14,182 nucleotides of DNA, taken from assembly GCA_002454165.1 (NCBI GenBank), contig DKIG01000038.1:1-14182 (forward strand), in the 5' to 3' direction. Positions 6,850 through 14,157 of this stretch are shown piece after piece. Position 1 is the stretch's first letter. Every line of letters starts with the position of its first letter. The translations under genes were made by a program, and so were the position numbers. Origin of the DNA: Gammaproteobacteria bacterium UBA6724 (GTDB lineage Bacteria; Pseudomonadota; Gammaproteobacteria; Pseudomonadales; Azotimanducaceae). Under the pieces are notes generated by a model that did no database searches, had not been told where the DNA came from, and worked only from the letters and a program-made list of their open reading frames with translations.

Positions 6850-6883
6850 AATATCGTATTTATCGCCTTGAAGCGATGATATT
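6850..6883. promoter_or_regulatory. Nested inverted repeat in the pckG / CoA-transferase divergent intergenic region
   Basis: AATATC (6850-6855) and GATATT (6878-6883) are perfect complements. They flank an inner perfect stem, ATCGC (6862-6866) with GCGAT (6873-6877), separated by CTTGAA. A 6-base asymmetric stretch lies between the arms on the left only. The site is central in the 197-bp gap between two divergent genes, where an operator or promoter would be expected. No convincing -35/-10 pair could be fixed by eye on either strand. Function is inference. Confidence 0.3.
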
Positions 6884-6942
6884 GGTAGAGTTTCGCACCG
6901 ATGAGGATGTTTGGATACTGAACCACATCAGGAGGCAGGAAG

Positions 6943-8145
6943 ATGACGGCGCATTTGTTGGAAGGCATCAGGGTCATAGACATGGGGGGATTCATTGCCG
7001 GTCCGGGTGCTGCCACCCTCATGGCGGACTATGGTGCCGATGTTATTAAAATTGAGCCGCCTGGCGGGGATGGTTATCGTCGGCTTCATGGACAGTACGA
7101 GACTGATTACTACTGGCAACTCACCTCTAGGAACAAACGGGGCTTTGCCCTTGATGTCAGCACTCGGGCGGGTCGTGATGTGTTGCAGCGGCTACTGGCT
7201 GATGCTGATGTACTGATAACCAATTTCAGAGAGAAGCAACTTGAGAGATTCGCATTGCAATATGATGACCTGCATACCAGTTTCCCGCGTTTAATCTGTG
7301 CCCAGGTCACGGGGTTTGGGAGCACCGGATTGGAGAAGGATCGCCGTGGTTATGATGCGACGGCATGGTGGGCAAGATCGGGCATCATGCAACTAATGAA
7401 GAAGCCGGGTGAGCCGCCGGTCTTTCCCGCTGGCGGCGTGGGGGATCACGCCACGGCAATGACTTTATTTGCTGGCATTATGATGGCGCTGTACAAGCGG
7501 AAGAGCACCGGTGAGGGTAGCCAGGTTGAGACCTCACTCATTGGGAGTGGTTGCTGGGCTAATGGTATGGCGCTACAAGGGGCGATTGCGGGATTTGATC
7601 TCGCTGCACAGGTGGAGAAGCACGACAATCGCTCACCATTTGCCATGGTGTATCAAACCCGGGATCACTGCCACCTGGTGTTGGTGCTGACCAATCCCGT
7701 AAAGGAATGGCCCGACCTTGCAACGGCGCTTGGTCATCCCGAATGGCTCAATGATGAACGATTCTCTAACCACCGCGCAGTACTAAAACGCAGGCAGGAA
7801 GTTCGTGCCATGATTGACGAGGTTATGGGTGCCATGACCCTGTCAGAAGTATGTACAGTGCTAGATGAGTTCAAGTTAACCTACGGGGTGGTTGAAGGGC
7901 TGACCGATGTGGTGACCGACGCCCACCTCATAGACAGCAAGGTACTGGTGCCCACCGAATCCAGCGATCCCAATTTTGCCTGGACGATTGCATGCCCCAT
8001 CAAGATACGAGGTGAAGCACAGCGGAAGGTTGGTGATCCGCCAGGGTTTGGTGAAGATACGATAGACCTGCTACACCAGGCAGGATTTGGCGAGGCAGAA
8101 ATAACCACCCTGCTTGCAGAGAAGATAGTATTCAGCGCGACCTGA
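6943..8145 (+). CDS. Class III (CaiB/BaiF family) acyl-CoA transferase
   Basis: Transfers CoA between a CoA thioester and a free acid; some members are racemases (alpha-methylacyl-CoA racemase). The 400-residue length is typical. The N-terminal HLLEGIRVIDMGGFIAGPGA (4-23), then LMADYGADVIKIEPPGGD (26-43) and NKRGFALDV (64-72), form the CoA-binding half. RRGYDATAWWARSGIM (134-149) precedes VGDHATAM (166-173). D168 in this segment fits the catalytic aspartate, D169 in formyl-CoA transferase, which forms the acyl anhydride and glutamyl/aspartyl thioester intermediates. GEGSQVETSL (190-199) follows, as in the family. AGGAGG lies seven bases before the ATG. It heads a + strand group with WS/DGAT 73 bp downstream, pointing to acyl-CoA or lipid metabolism. 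The specific acyl substrate cannot be told, and a racemase cannot be excluded. Confidence 0.92.
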   Translation: MTAHLLEGIRVIDMGGFIAGPGAATLMADYGADVIKIEPPGGDGYRRLHGQYETDYYWQLTSRNKRGFALDVSTRAGRDVLQRLLADADVLITNFREKQLERFALQYDDLHTSFPRLICAQVTGFGSTGLEKDRRGYDATAWWARSGIMQLMKKPGEPPVFPAGGVGDHATAMTLFAGIMMALYKRKSTGEGSQVETSLIGSGCWANGMALQGAIAGFDLAAQVEKHDNRSPFAMVYQTRDHCHLVLVLTNPVKEWPDLATALGHPEWLNDERFSNHRAVLKRRQEVRAMIDEVMGAMTLSEVCTVLDEFKLTYGVVEGLTDVVTDAHLIDSKVLVPTESSDPNFAWTIACPIKIRGEAQRKVGDPPGFGEDTIDLLHQAGFGEAEITTLLAEKIVFSAT

Positions 8146-8218
8146 GCTGATACCCGTAAAGCAGACAATTCAGCATAATGTTGCTACTCTCCTAGCCCTT
8201 CTAAGTGGAGTTTTCAAT

Positions 8219-9631
8219 ATGGAACAGATGACCGCGCAGGATGCATCCTTCTTGTATGCAGAAGTACCGAAAAGCCCCATGCATATTGGCGGCATTATGA
8301 TTTATGACCCCTCGTCAGTCAGAGGTGAAACACAACGCTTTAAGAATATTCTTGACTTCGTCGCCGCGCGGCTTCATTTGGCGAAAACCTTTCGTCAGAG
8401 GATGCTGGAGGTACCTCTTAATCTCTCTCATCCATACTGGATTGAAGATGCAGACTTTGACCTTGAATATCATATGCGGCATATCCGCCTGCCCGAGCCG
8501 GGTGACTGGCGGCAACTTTGCATCCAGGCATCCAGGTTGCATTCCAGGCCTCTGGATCTGACCAAGCCGCTGTGGGAATTTACCGTGGTGGAAGGACTGG
8601 ACGCCATACCGAATCTACCGAAAGGCGCCTACGCCATTATTTCTAAAATACACCATGCCTGTATTGACGGTGTATCGGGTGCTGATATCACAGAGGTCAC
8701 CCACAGCATTGAGCCCTATCCAGAACCGCCGCCGCCACCAGAGACGAAATGGCGGGGCGAGACTGTCCCCAACGCCGTGGAACTGGTGGCACGTGCTCAG
8801 TTGAGTAACATGATGCAGCCATTCAAATTCCTGGAATTGATGTCTCGTGCGGTGCCTGCTTTTTCCAGATTCCAGTCGGGTTTCATGGCTAAGAAATTTG
8901 AAATCAATATGAAAATACCGCGTACCAGATTTAGTGGTCGCATCACGGCGCATCGTGTGGTGGAGGGGCGCAGTTTTCAACTTGATGAATTCCGGCACAT
9001 TAAGCAGCAGGTGCCGGGTGCCACCATCAACGATGTGGTACTGACAATCTGCGGCGGTGCTCTGCGCGGCTATCTGAGCGAAAAATCCGAATTGCCTGAT
9101 GAATCAATGGTAGCAATGGCACCCATTTCAGTTCGTAGTCAGACAGAGAAGAACGCGCTTGGCAATCAGGTGTCAGCGATGACAGTCAAAATTGGTACCG
9201 AGATTGCGGACCCGGTCAAACGGCTGGAGGCAGTGCATCAATCCGCCGCTTCATCAAAGGAGATGGTGCACGCGGTGGGCGCTAAGTTGATGACCGATTT
9301 CAGTCAGTTCATCCCGTCCACTACGGCAGCACTGGCGGCCCGCCTTTACACCCGGTTTGGTTTGTCCAACACAATTTCCGTACCCTTTAACTGCGTCATC
9401 TCCAATGTACCGGGACCCCAGTTTCCGCTTTATTCTGCGGGAGCATCACTGGTGACCCAATATGGACTTGGTCCCATATTTGACGGGATGGGTTTGATTT
9501 TTCCGGTCTTCAGTTACAACGGGCAAATTACCATCACTATCAATTCTTGCCGCGACATGGTCCCTGACCCCGACTTCTTCGCTGAGTGTTTACAGCAGAG
9601 TTACGATGATCTGCGGGCGGCTGTTGACTAG
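8219..9631 (+). CDS. Wax ester synthase / acyl-CoA:diacylglycerol acyltransferase (WS/DGAT family)
   Basis: Joins an acyl-CoA to a fatty alcohol or diacylglycerol to make storage wax ester or triacylglycerol at the membrane or lipid-body surface. The length of 470 residues matches the bacterial family. Motifs in order: the opening MTAQDASFLYAE (4-15) and PMHIGG (20-25), RLHSRPLDLTKPLWEF (106-121, PLW motif), the catalytic HHxxxDG as HHACIDG (145-151), NDVVLTICGGALRGYL (271-286, ND motif), and the C-terminal SNVPGPQFPLYSAGA and GLIFPVFSYNGQITI. The proline-rich EPYPEPPPPPE stretch (165-175) is the usual linker between the two halves. GGAG lies eight bases before the ATG. The ACAD10-like phosphotransferase gene begins 18 bp after the stop. 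Specificity for wax ester or TAG is not readable from sequence alone. Confidence 0.93.
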   Translation: MEQMTAQDASFLYAEVPKSPMHIGGIMIYDPSSVRGETQRFKNILDFVAARLHLAKTFRQRMLEVPLNLSHPYWIEDADFDLEYHMRHIRLPEPGDWRQLCIQASRLHSRPLDLTKPLWEFTVVEGLDAIPNLPKGAYAIISKIHHACIDGVSGADITEVTHSIEPYPEPPPPPETKWRGETVPNAVELVARAQLSNMMQPFKFLELMSRAVPAFSRFQSGFMAKKFEINMKIPRTRFSGRITAHRVVEGRSFQLDEFRHIKQQVPGATINDVVLTICGGALRGYLSEKSELPDESMVAMAPISVRSQTEKNALGNQVSAMTVKIGTEIADPVKRLEAVHQSAASSKEMVHAVGAKLMTDFSQFIPSTTAALAARLYTRFGLSNTISVPFNCVISNVPGPQFPLYSAGASLVTQYGLGPIFDGMGLIFPVFSYNGQITITINSCRDMVPDPDFFAECLQQSYDDLRAAVD

Positions 9632-9649
9632 CCGGTCGGGAAACTCCTG

Positions 9650-10669
9650 ATGATAGAAGGGATCCGCACTGAGCAGGTAACAGCCTGGCTTGCTGAACAT
9701 CTTCCTCACTTCGTGGCACCTGTCCGTTATTTGCTAATCACCGGTGGGCATTCAAACCTCACCTATCAGTGTGCGGACAGTGAAGGTAATCTTTGTGTCT
9801 TGCGTCGCCCGCCGCTCAACCATCTGCTTGAATCAGCTCATGATATGGGTAGGGAACATAAAATCATTGATGCCCTGAGGCATTCAAAGGTGCCGGTGCC
9901 CGCAAACTACGGGTTGTGCAGCACCAAGTCAGTGAACGATGCTGACTTCTATGTTATGGCTTTTGTTGATGGCATGGTGCTACATGACTCGGTGGTCGCC
10001 GCCACCCTGCCTGCTTCGCACCGTCATGCCATTGGTTTGCATCTGATCAATATACTGACAGAGTTGCATCTGATTGATCCAGATGATGTCGAGCTGGGCG
10101 ACCTGGGCAGGAAGGGAGCCTACCTCAGCAGGCAACTCAAGCGGTGGGCGGGGCAATGGGAAGCCTCAAAGACGCACCCCATCCCGGCGATGGAAGAAAG
10201 CTGCCGCATCCTGACGGAAAGGATGCCCGAGCAGATTGGCGCGACCATCGTGCACGGAGATTATCGGCTGGGTAACATGATAGTTGACGAGGGAGAGGTC
10301 AAGGCGATCCTGGATTGGGAACTGTGCACTCTGGGAGATCCGCTGGCAGATCTTGGTTATCTCCTTAACAACTGGGTGTCCCCGGGTGAGCTTGAGGGGA
10401 TGGAACTACTACCGCCTACAGCTGCGGGTGGTTTCATTACCCGTGATGAAATATGCGAGATATACGCAGACAAAACCGGCAGAGACCTGTCTGGGATTGA
10501 CTACTATCGTGCCTTTTCTCACTGGCGTCTTGCCGCCATTGGTCAGGGTGTTTACAAACGTTATCTTGTGGGTGCTATGGGTGACGACCGGGAGGTTGAC
10601 CTTGACCAGCAGAAGGAGAGTGTGACACAACGAGCCACCGCCGCGCTGGAGTTGCTGTCAACAACATAG
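9650..10669 (+). CDS. ACAD10-like phosphotransferase (APH/choline kinase fold)
   Basis: A 339-residue kinase-fold protein of the aminoglycoside phosphotransferase-like group, commonly found beside acyl-CoA dehydrogenase genes and as the N-terminal part of eukaryotic ACAD10/11. Those kinases are reported to phosphorylate 4-hydroxyacyl-CoAs on the way to beta-oxidation. Visible features: a glycine-containing loop ITGGHSNLTYQ (30-40), the nucleotide-binding CVLRRPPLNHLLESAHDMGREH (49-70), the hinge FYVMAFVDGMVLHD (100-113), the Brenner motif VHGDYRLGNM (201-210) with catalytic D204, and the metal-binding LDWELCTLGDPLADLGYLL (221-239) with D222. The start has only a weak GGGA upstream. Close spacing after WS/DGAT suggests one transcript. 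No acyl-CoA dehydrogenase is in the window, so the hydroxyacid substrate is inference. Confidence 0.88.
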   Translation: MIEGIRTEQVTAWLAEHLPHFVAPVRYLLITGGHSNLTYQCADSEGNLCVLRRPPLNHLLESAHDMGREHKIIDALRHSKVPVPANYGLCSTKSVNDADFYVMAFVDGMVLHDSVVAATLPASHRHAIGLHLINILTELHLIDPDDVELGDLGRKGAYLSRQLKRWAGQWEASKTHPIPAMEESCRILTERMPEQIGATIVHGDYRLGNMIVDEGEVKAILDWELCTLGDPLADLGYLLNNWVSPGELEGMELLPPTAAGGFITRDEICEIYADKTGRDLSGIDYYRAFSHWRLAAIGQGVYKRYLVGAMGDDREVDLDQQKESVTQRATAALELLSTT

Positions 10670-10683
10670 TTATTCTAAATATC

Positions 10684-10709
10684 CCTTCTGAACATTCCTT
10701 CTGAACATG
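10684..10709 (+). repeat. 13-bp tandem duplication upstream of the alpha/beta hydrolase
   Basis: CCTTCTGAACATT (10684-10696) is followed directly by CCTTCTGAACATG (10697-10709), differing only in the last base. The change from ATT to ATG creates the first in-frame ATG (10707) of the next open frame. It lies in the 37-bp gap after the phosphotransferase gene. Confidence 0.85.
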
Positions 10710-10757
10710 GATTGCCCTTGCTTTACAAAACCGATGGCGGTGTGCAATGCTCAGAAG

Positions 10758-11468
10758 ATGGAGCGATTGTCCCCACCAGACCCCATCCTGACACTCTTGG
10801 AAGCCCGTGCCCTTCCCGAGATGGGCTGGTTGCTGATGAATCTGCCTCTGCTGAGTTTGCAGGCAGCAAAAGGTAAGGAAGAGCCGGTACTGATACTTCC
10901 CGGATTTATGGCGAGTGACCGTTCTACTTGGGCATTAAGAACATTTTTGAACAGCATCGGTTACCGGGCGACTGGGTGGGGACTAGGGGCTAATCGGCGG
11001 CCGCTTGCAGAATACCTGCCACTGCTTAGAGATCGGATGCAAGACCTGGGTGCCGTCCGTAACGAAAAAGTGAATTTGATCGGTTGGAGCCGGGGCGGAA
11101 TCATCGCCAGGGAACTGGGGCGGCATCATCCGCAGTTGGTGAGTCGCATCATTACTATAGGTACGCCGGTCAAAGGCGGGCTAAGCGCCTCTTCAATCAG
11201 TAAATGGATAGCACGGGAAGTGGGACTGACACCAGAGCAGATAAAGCGGTTGATGTCGCAAATGGAAAAGGATCATTATCAAACGCCGGTTCAGGTACCA
11301 ATTCGGGCAGTTTATAGCCGCTCGGATGGCATCGTCACCTGGAAGGCGTGTATTGATGACGCAAGCCCCGATGTAAAACACTATGAGGTTAAAGGTAGCC
11401 ACATAGGTATGGGGACGAATGTTGAGGTGTTCAGGTTGCTTCCCAAACTGCTCCGGGAAGCCGTCTGA
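10758..11468 (+). CDS. Alpha/beta hydrolase (lipase/esterase-like)
   Basis: Soluble alpha/beta-hydrolase of 236 residues from this start. VLILPGFMASDRSTWALRTFL (44-64) resembles the strand-plus-oxyanion region, and NLIGWSRGG (106-114) carries the nucleophile elbow G-W-S-R-G with S111. D190 in YSRSDGIV and H215 in GSHIGMG complete a plausible triad. The acid/histidine spacing fits the family. An upstream ATG at 10707 would add 17 residues containing three Cys; it lies in a 13-bp tandem duplication, and no clear Shine-Dalgarno is seen at either start. I chose 10758 because homologous openings, as I recall them, begin just before P-x-LLEARAL. It lies behind the phosphotransferase in the + strand group and may release acyl or ester groups. 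Substrate unknown. Confidence 0.82.
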   Translation: MERLSPPDPILTLLEARALPEMGWLLMNLPLLSLQAAKGKEEPVLILPGFMASDRSTWALRTFLNSIGYRATGWGLGANRRPLAEYLPLLRDRMQDLGAVRNEKVNLIGWSRGGIIARELGRHHPQLVSRIITIGTPVKGGLSASSISKWIAREVGLTPEQIKRLMSQMEKDHYQTPVQVPIRAVYSRSDGIVTWKACIDDASPDVKHYEVKGSHIGMGTNVEVFRLLPKLLREAV

Positions 11469-11518
11469 ACAACTATTGACGATGTAAATTATTTCTTAAT
11501 CAATTGAGGGAGAGACTC

Positions 11519-12157
11519 ATGGAATTTGACCTGCCGATGACGGACAAGTTACTCAGCACCACGCGCGCCGTGCGTAAACGGCTTGACCTGGAAAAGCCTG
11601 TGCCTCGGGCGATTATTGAGGAGTGTATCGGCTTGTCCCAGCAGGCGCCGACTGGTACCAATTCTCAAGGCTGGCGCTGGATTGTTGTGGAAGATGCGGA
11701 TAAACGCGCCGCCCTGGCGGATATTTATCGCAAGGCGGCGGATGTTTATCTGACCGACCAAGCCAAAGCTGCCCAGGGAGCAACTGATCGACAAACCGCC
11801 AGGGTTCTGGATTCGGCGATGTTTCTTGCGAAAAATCTGCAGCGGGTTCCGGTGCATGTGCTTCCCTGCCTTGAAGGTCGTCCCCCGGAAGGCACACCGC
11901 TGATGGGTATAGCGGCGATCATGGCTTCCATCTTTCCGGCTGTCTGGAGTTTTCAACTCGCGCTTCGAGCAAGAGGTCTGGGGTCATGCCTGACATCTTT
12001 GCATTTGTTTAATGAACAAGCAGCCGCCGAACTTCTGGGCATACCAGACAACATCATGCAAGTCGCCCTGCTACCGGTTGCTTACACCAAGGGGACGGAC
12101 TTCAAACCTGCTGCTCGTCCTGCGCCCTCAACGATCATCCACTGGGATAGGTGGTAG
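11519..12157 (+). CDS. Nitroreductase family flavoprotein (1)
   Basis: A 212-residue FMN-dependent NAD(P)H oxidoreductase of the nitroreductase fold, usually a homodimer with FMN at the interface. STTRAVRKRLDLEKPV (13-28) with R16 and R19 resembles the FMN-phosphate-binding segment. QQAPTGTNSQGWRWIVVED (41-59) is the classical AP-x-x-x-N-x-Q-x-W segment, RGLGSCLTSLHLF (152-164) the C-terminal GLGS loop, and LLGIPDNIMQVALLPVAY the usual closing strand. ATG 11519 is chosen because GAGGGAGA lies six bases upstream; an upstream TTG (11504) adds only five residues. It is 50 bp downstream of the hydrolase and overlaps trhO tail to tail by 23 bp. The substrate is unknown; nitro-compound, enal or quinone reduction are all seen in this family. 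Confidence 0.88.
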   Translation: MEFDLPMTDKLLSTTRAVRKRLDLEKPVPRAIIEECIGLSQQAPTGTNSQGWRWIVVEDADKRAALADIYRKAADVYLTDQAKAAQGATDRQTARVLDSAMFLAKNLQRVPVHVLPCLEGRPPEGTPLMGIAAIMASIFPAVWSFQLALRARGLGSCLTSLHLFNEQAAAELLGIPDNIMQVALLPVAYTKGTDFKPAARPAPSTIIHWDRW

Positions 12158-13076
12158 CCTGTGCATCGCCGCCAATATGTGCTTCTCCCCGGGCTTCGGC
12201 CAGTTGCATTTGCTTTTCGCGTTCCCAGTATCTGGCGCGAGACGATTCTGATTTACTATTGACGCAATGCGGACAACTAATGCCCTGGGAGTAGGTCGGG
12301 TCCTGTCGGTCCTGCGTCGTGATTGGCATGCGACAGGCGTGACATTGCGTATATGACCCAGCCCGCAATTGATGATTGACCGTGACCCGGTCATCAAACA
12401 CAAAACATTCACCCTGCCAGAGTGATTCTGCCGCCGGGACTTCTTCAAGATATTTGAGAATCCCGCCTTCCAGGTGATACACCATCGGGAAACCTTTGGC
12501 TTTCAAGAAGGCAGTAGATTTTTCACAACGCACACCACCAGTACAAAACATGGCAATTTTTTTGTGTTGCTGCGGATGCAGATGTTCGCTTGCGTAATCT
12601 GGAAAGTCGCGGAAGTTGCTGGTGTGGGGGTTAGTTGCGCCGACGAAAGTCCCAATCTGGATTTCATACTCATTCCGAGTATCAATCAGGGTCACCTCAG
12701 GGGCTGAAATCAACTCATTCCAGTCGGCTGGCTTCACATGGATAGCCTGGTGCAGTTCAAGATTCGGGACACCCAGAGTAACTATCTCTCGCCTTAACTT
12801 CACTTTGGTACGGTGAAACGGCATCTCCGCGGCAGTTGATTCACTGGTTTTGAGCAGTTTGAATCGTGCGTCAGATCTAAGCCACTGCATGAAGACGGTA
12901 ATAGCCTCCCGGGAGCCTGCAATGGTGCCGTTGATACCTTCATGGGCGACCAGTATCGTACCCCTGATACCGAGCCCTCTGAGTTGGCGGCTGAGCCTGT
13001 TTCGTAGCGCAAAGCGGTCTTCCACCGGGACAAAATGATACATGGCGCAAACAAGAATTGCGCCGACTTCACGCAT
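12135..13076 (-). CDS. trhO: tRNA uridine(34) hydroxylase (rhodanese-like UPF0176 family), short form
   Basis: Forms 5-hydroxyuridine at tRNA position 34 with O2, part of decoding-base modification in the cytoplasm. The protein has 313 residues, shorter than the 350-residue E. coli YceA type. An N-terminal ferredoxin-like domain (ILVCAMYHFVPVEDRF to HEGINGTIAGS, 7-55) precedes a rhodanese domain: LIDTRNEYEIQIGTF (130-144), then the active loop MFCTGGVRCEKS (176-187) with C178 and C184, then YHLEGGILKYLEEV. The C-terminus has a zinc-type pair, C245-x-x-C248 and C268-x-x-C271, and a basic tail. The ATG (first base 13076) overlaps the stop of the nitroreductase gene upstream, implying coupling. 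The 3' end overlaps the convergent nitroreductase gene by 23 bp. Confidence 0.92.
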   Translation of the reverse strand: MREVGAILVCAMYHFVPVEDRFALRNRLSRQLRGLGIRGTILVAHEGINGTIAGSREAITVFMQWLRSDARFKLLKTSESTAAEMPFHRTKVKLRREIVTLGVPNLELHQAIHVKPADWNELISAPEVTLIDTRNEYEIQIGTFVGATNPHTSNFRDFPDYASEHLHPQQHKKIAMFCTGGVRCEKSTAFLKAKGFPMVYHLEGGILKYLEEVPAAESLWQGECFVFDDRVTVNHQLRAGSYTQCHACRMPITTQDRQDPTYSQGISCPHCVNSKSESSRARYWEREKQMQLAEARGEAHIGGDAQATTYPSG

Positions 13077-13755
13077 TGTCCTGCTCGTCTATTGAGGCAA
13101 AGGATTCACCCTTAAAGGTGTCCGTCCAGGTAAAGCTTTCCACCTGGGCGCGTTTGAGTCGACGCAACTGTTTTTTCGGTTTGCCAATAGCAAGCATCGC
13201 AGCGAGTGCGTAATCCGCCGGTAGGGCAAGCAGTTCCCTGGCGCTTGGCTCCTGCTGGGACAGGAAGGTCGTCAGCACTCCCCCCAAGCCTTCGTTGCGT
13301 GCTGCCAGCAGGATGTTCCAGGCGAAGGGGTAGATAGAAGCGCCGGCAATGACGCCGACCCGGGGCAGGTCTTTATCAAAAGCCGTGACCTTTGTGAGAT
13401 CAACACAGATCACCAGCAATACAGGTGCCTGTTCAATATCGTCCACCAGGGCGAAGGCAGACGAACATGCCTCTATTTGCTCTGCCGTGACGCGAGATTC
13501 GCCAATGGCGCAGAAGGGTGTCTCCCCCGCCGCGGCCTGTGCTTTGTACTGTTTGATAGTGGGCTGCATGATTTCTTTTAAGCGCCGCCGAATCATCCGG
13601 TCTTTGATCACCAGTACCCGCCAACCCTGCCGATTGCCACCACTTGGCGCAAAACGGGCATTCTCAAGTAACCTGTAGAGGGTGCCATCACTGACTGGAT
13701 CATCCGTGTAGTCTCTTGCGGCAAAGGTGGTCCGCATAACATCGTAAACTTCCAT
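13069..13755 (-). CDS. Nitroreductase family flavoprotein (2)
   Basis: A 228-residue FMN-dependent nitroreductase-fold protein. VMRTTFAARDYTDDPVSD (6-23) is the N-terminal R-x-x-R/F-type FMN-binding region, ENARFAPSGGNRQGWRVLVI (31-50) the A-P-S-x-x-N-x-Q-x-W segment, VGVIAGASIYPFAWNILLAA contains the central helix, and NEGLGGVLTTFLSQQE the GLGG loop, followed by LLALPADYALAAMLAIG. The start has a modest GAGACGAG upstream. Its stop TGA overlaps the trhO ATG (shared sequence ATGCGTGA), so the two are probably translated together. A good promoter lies 30 bp upstream on the - strand. The electron donor is probably NAD(P)H. Not the same gene as the nitroreductase at 11519, with which it shares only family-level motifs. 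Confidence 0.88.
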   Translation of the reverse strand: MEVYDVMRTTFAARDYTDDPVSDGTLYRLLENARFAPSGGNRQGWRVLVIKDRMIRRRLKEIMQPTIKQYKAQAAAGETPFCAIGESRVTAEQIEACSSAFALVDDIEQAPVLLVICVDLTKVTAFDKDLPRVGVIAGASIYPFAWNILLAARNEGLGGVLTTFLSQQEPSARELLALPADYALAAMLAIGKPKKQLRRLKRAQVESFTWTDTFKGESFASIDEQDNA

Positions 13756-13784
13756 AAATACACTCGTCTCTTATCTGTGGTGTT

Positions 13785-13814
13785 ATTATCGCCTTGCCGC
13801 CTTGAGTTGTGCAA
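13785..13814 (-). promoter_or_regulatory. Sigma70-type promoter for nitroreductase 2-trhO
   Basis: On the - strand TTGCAC (13809-13814) and GATAAT (13785-13790) are separated by 18 bp. The expected start site near 13778 leaves about 25 bp of 5' leader to the ATG (first base 13755). Both boxes are close to consensus and correctly placed. Confidence 0.6.
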
Positions 13815-14079
13815 CTTGCCGCTGGAGGTGCAGATGAGAGTGTACCGCTTGTTGACATTGTGGCTAAGGGTATTAGTACCGGGAACCGATCCTCATTAGT
13901 TTAACTGACCATAAGAGCATCCCTAATGAATGCGTATCTTCTTATCTAGTCATGATTGGCTTGTTGTTTGCTACTTTGTCCAGCGAGGAAATGCAGGAGA
14001 CTGAAAGTGAATTGGGGAGCATTGCTACTAGGGAGTTGATCTTTTGAAGGAATTATCCGTGTCTCTCAGACAAAACATA

Positions 14080-14113
14080 ACCCTATCTTTGCAACAGCTT
14101 GACAGATAAGGGT
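14080..14113. repeat. Imperfect inverted repeat overlapping the right-end promoter
   Basis: ACCCTATCT (14080-14088) pairs with AGATAAGGGT (14104-14113) except for one bulged A. The 15-base spacer contains the proposed -35 box, and the right arm abuts the -10 box. It could be an operator for a dimeric regulator or chance; no regulator gene is nearby. Confidence 0.4.
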
Positions 14114-14118
14114 ATACT
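14089..14118 (+). promoter_or_regulatory. Sigma70-type promoter for the next gene to the right
   Basis: TTGCAA (14089-14094) and TATACT (14113-14118) are 18 bp apart. A perfect TTGACA lies at 14099-14104, but it is only 8 bp from TATACT and cannot pair with it in the standard way. A GC-rich discriminator, ACGCCTC, follows the -10. The transcript would start near 14125 and run to the ribosome binding site at the window edge. Confidence 0.6.
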
Positions 14119-14157
14119 ACGCCTCGTGCATTATTTACGGGGTCGCTCGCGCGCGCA

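Noticed and set aside
6768..7049. Open frame across the divergent intergenic region into the CoA-transferase start
   Set aside because: It overlaps the strongly supported CoA-transferase start with its AGGAGG site, and the translation is not protein-like (Cys/His-rich shadow at the end).
8146..8218. Promoter or terminator between CoA-transferase and WS/DGAT genes
   Set aside because: CATAAT at 8174-8179 has no partner -35 at proper spacing, and only a 5-bp stem (GCTGA/TCAGC) with a 19-base loop is present.
11549..11956. 135-codon frame antisense to nitroreductase 1
   Set aside because: Shadow of a conserved gene; basic, low-complexity translation and no ribosome binding site.
13852..13880. 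TTGACA box at 13852 as a + strand promoter
   Set aside because: No acceptable -10 hexamer at 16-18 bp; TATTAG is only 13 bp away.
13952..14047. 31-residue open frame in the right intergenic region
   Set aside because: No Shine-Dalgarno sequence, no recognisable motif; length expected by chance.
14059..14109. 16-residue GTG frame with AAGGA upstream (possible leader peptide)
   Set aside because: It overlaps the promoter and starts upstream of the predicted transcription start, so it would not be in that transcript; mentioned only within the promoter finding.
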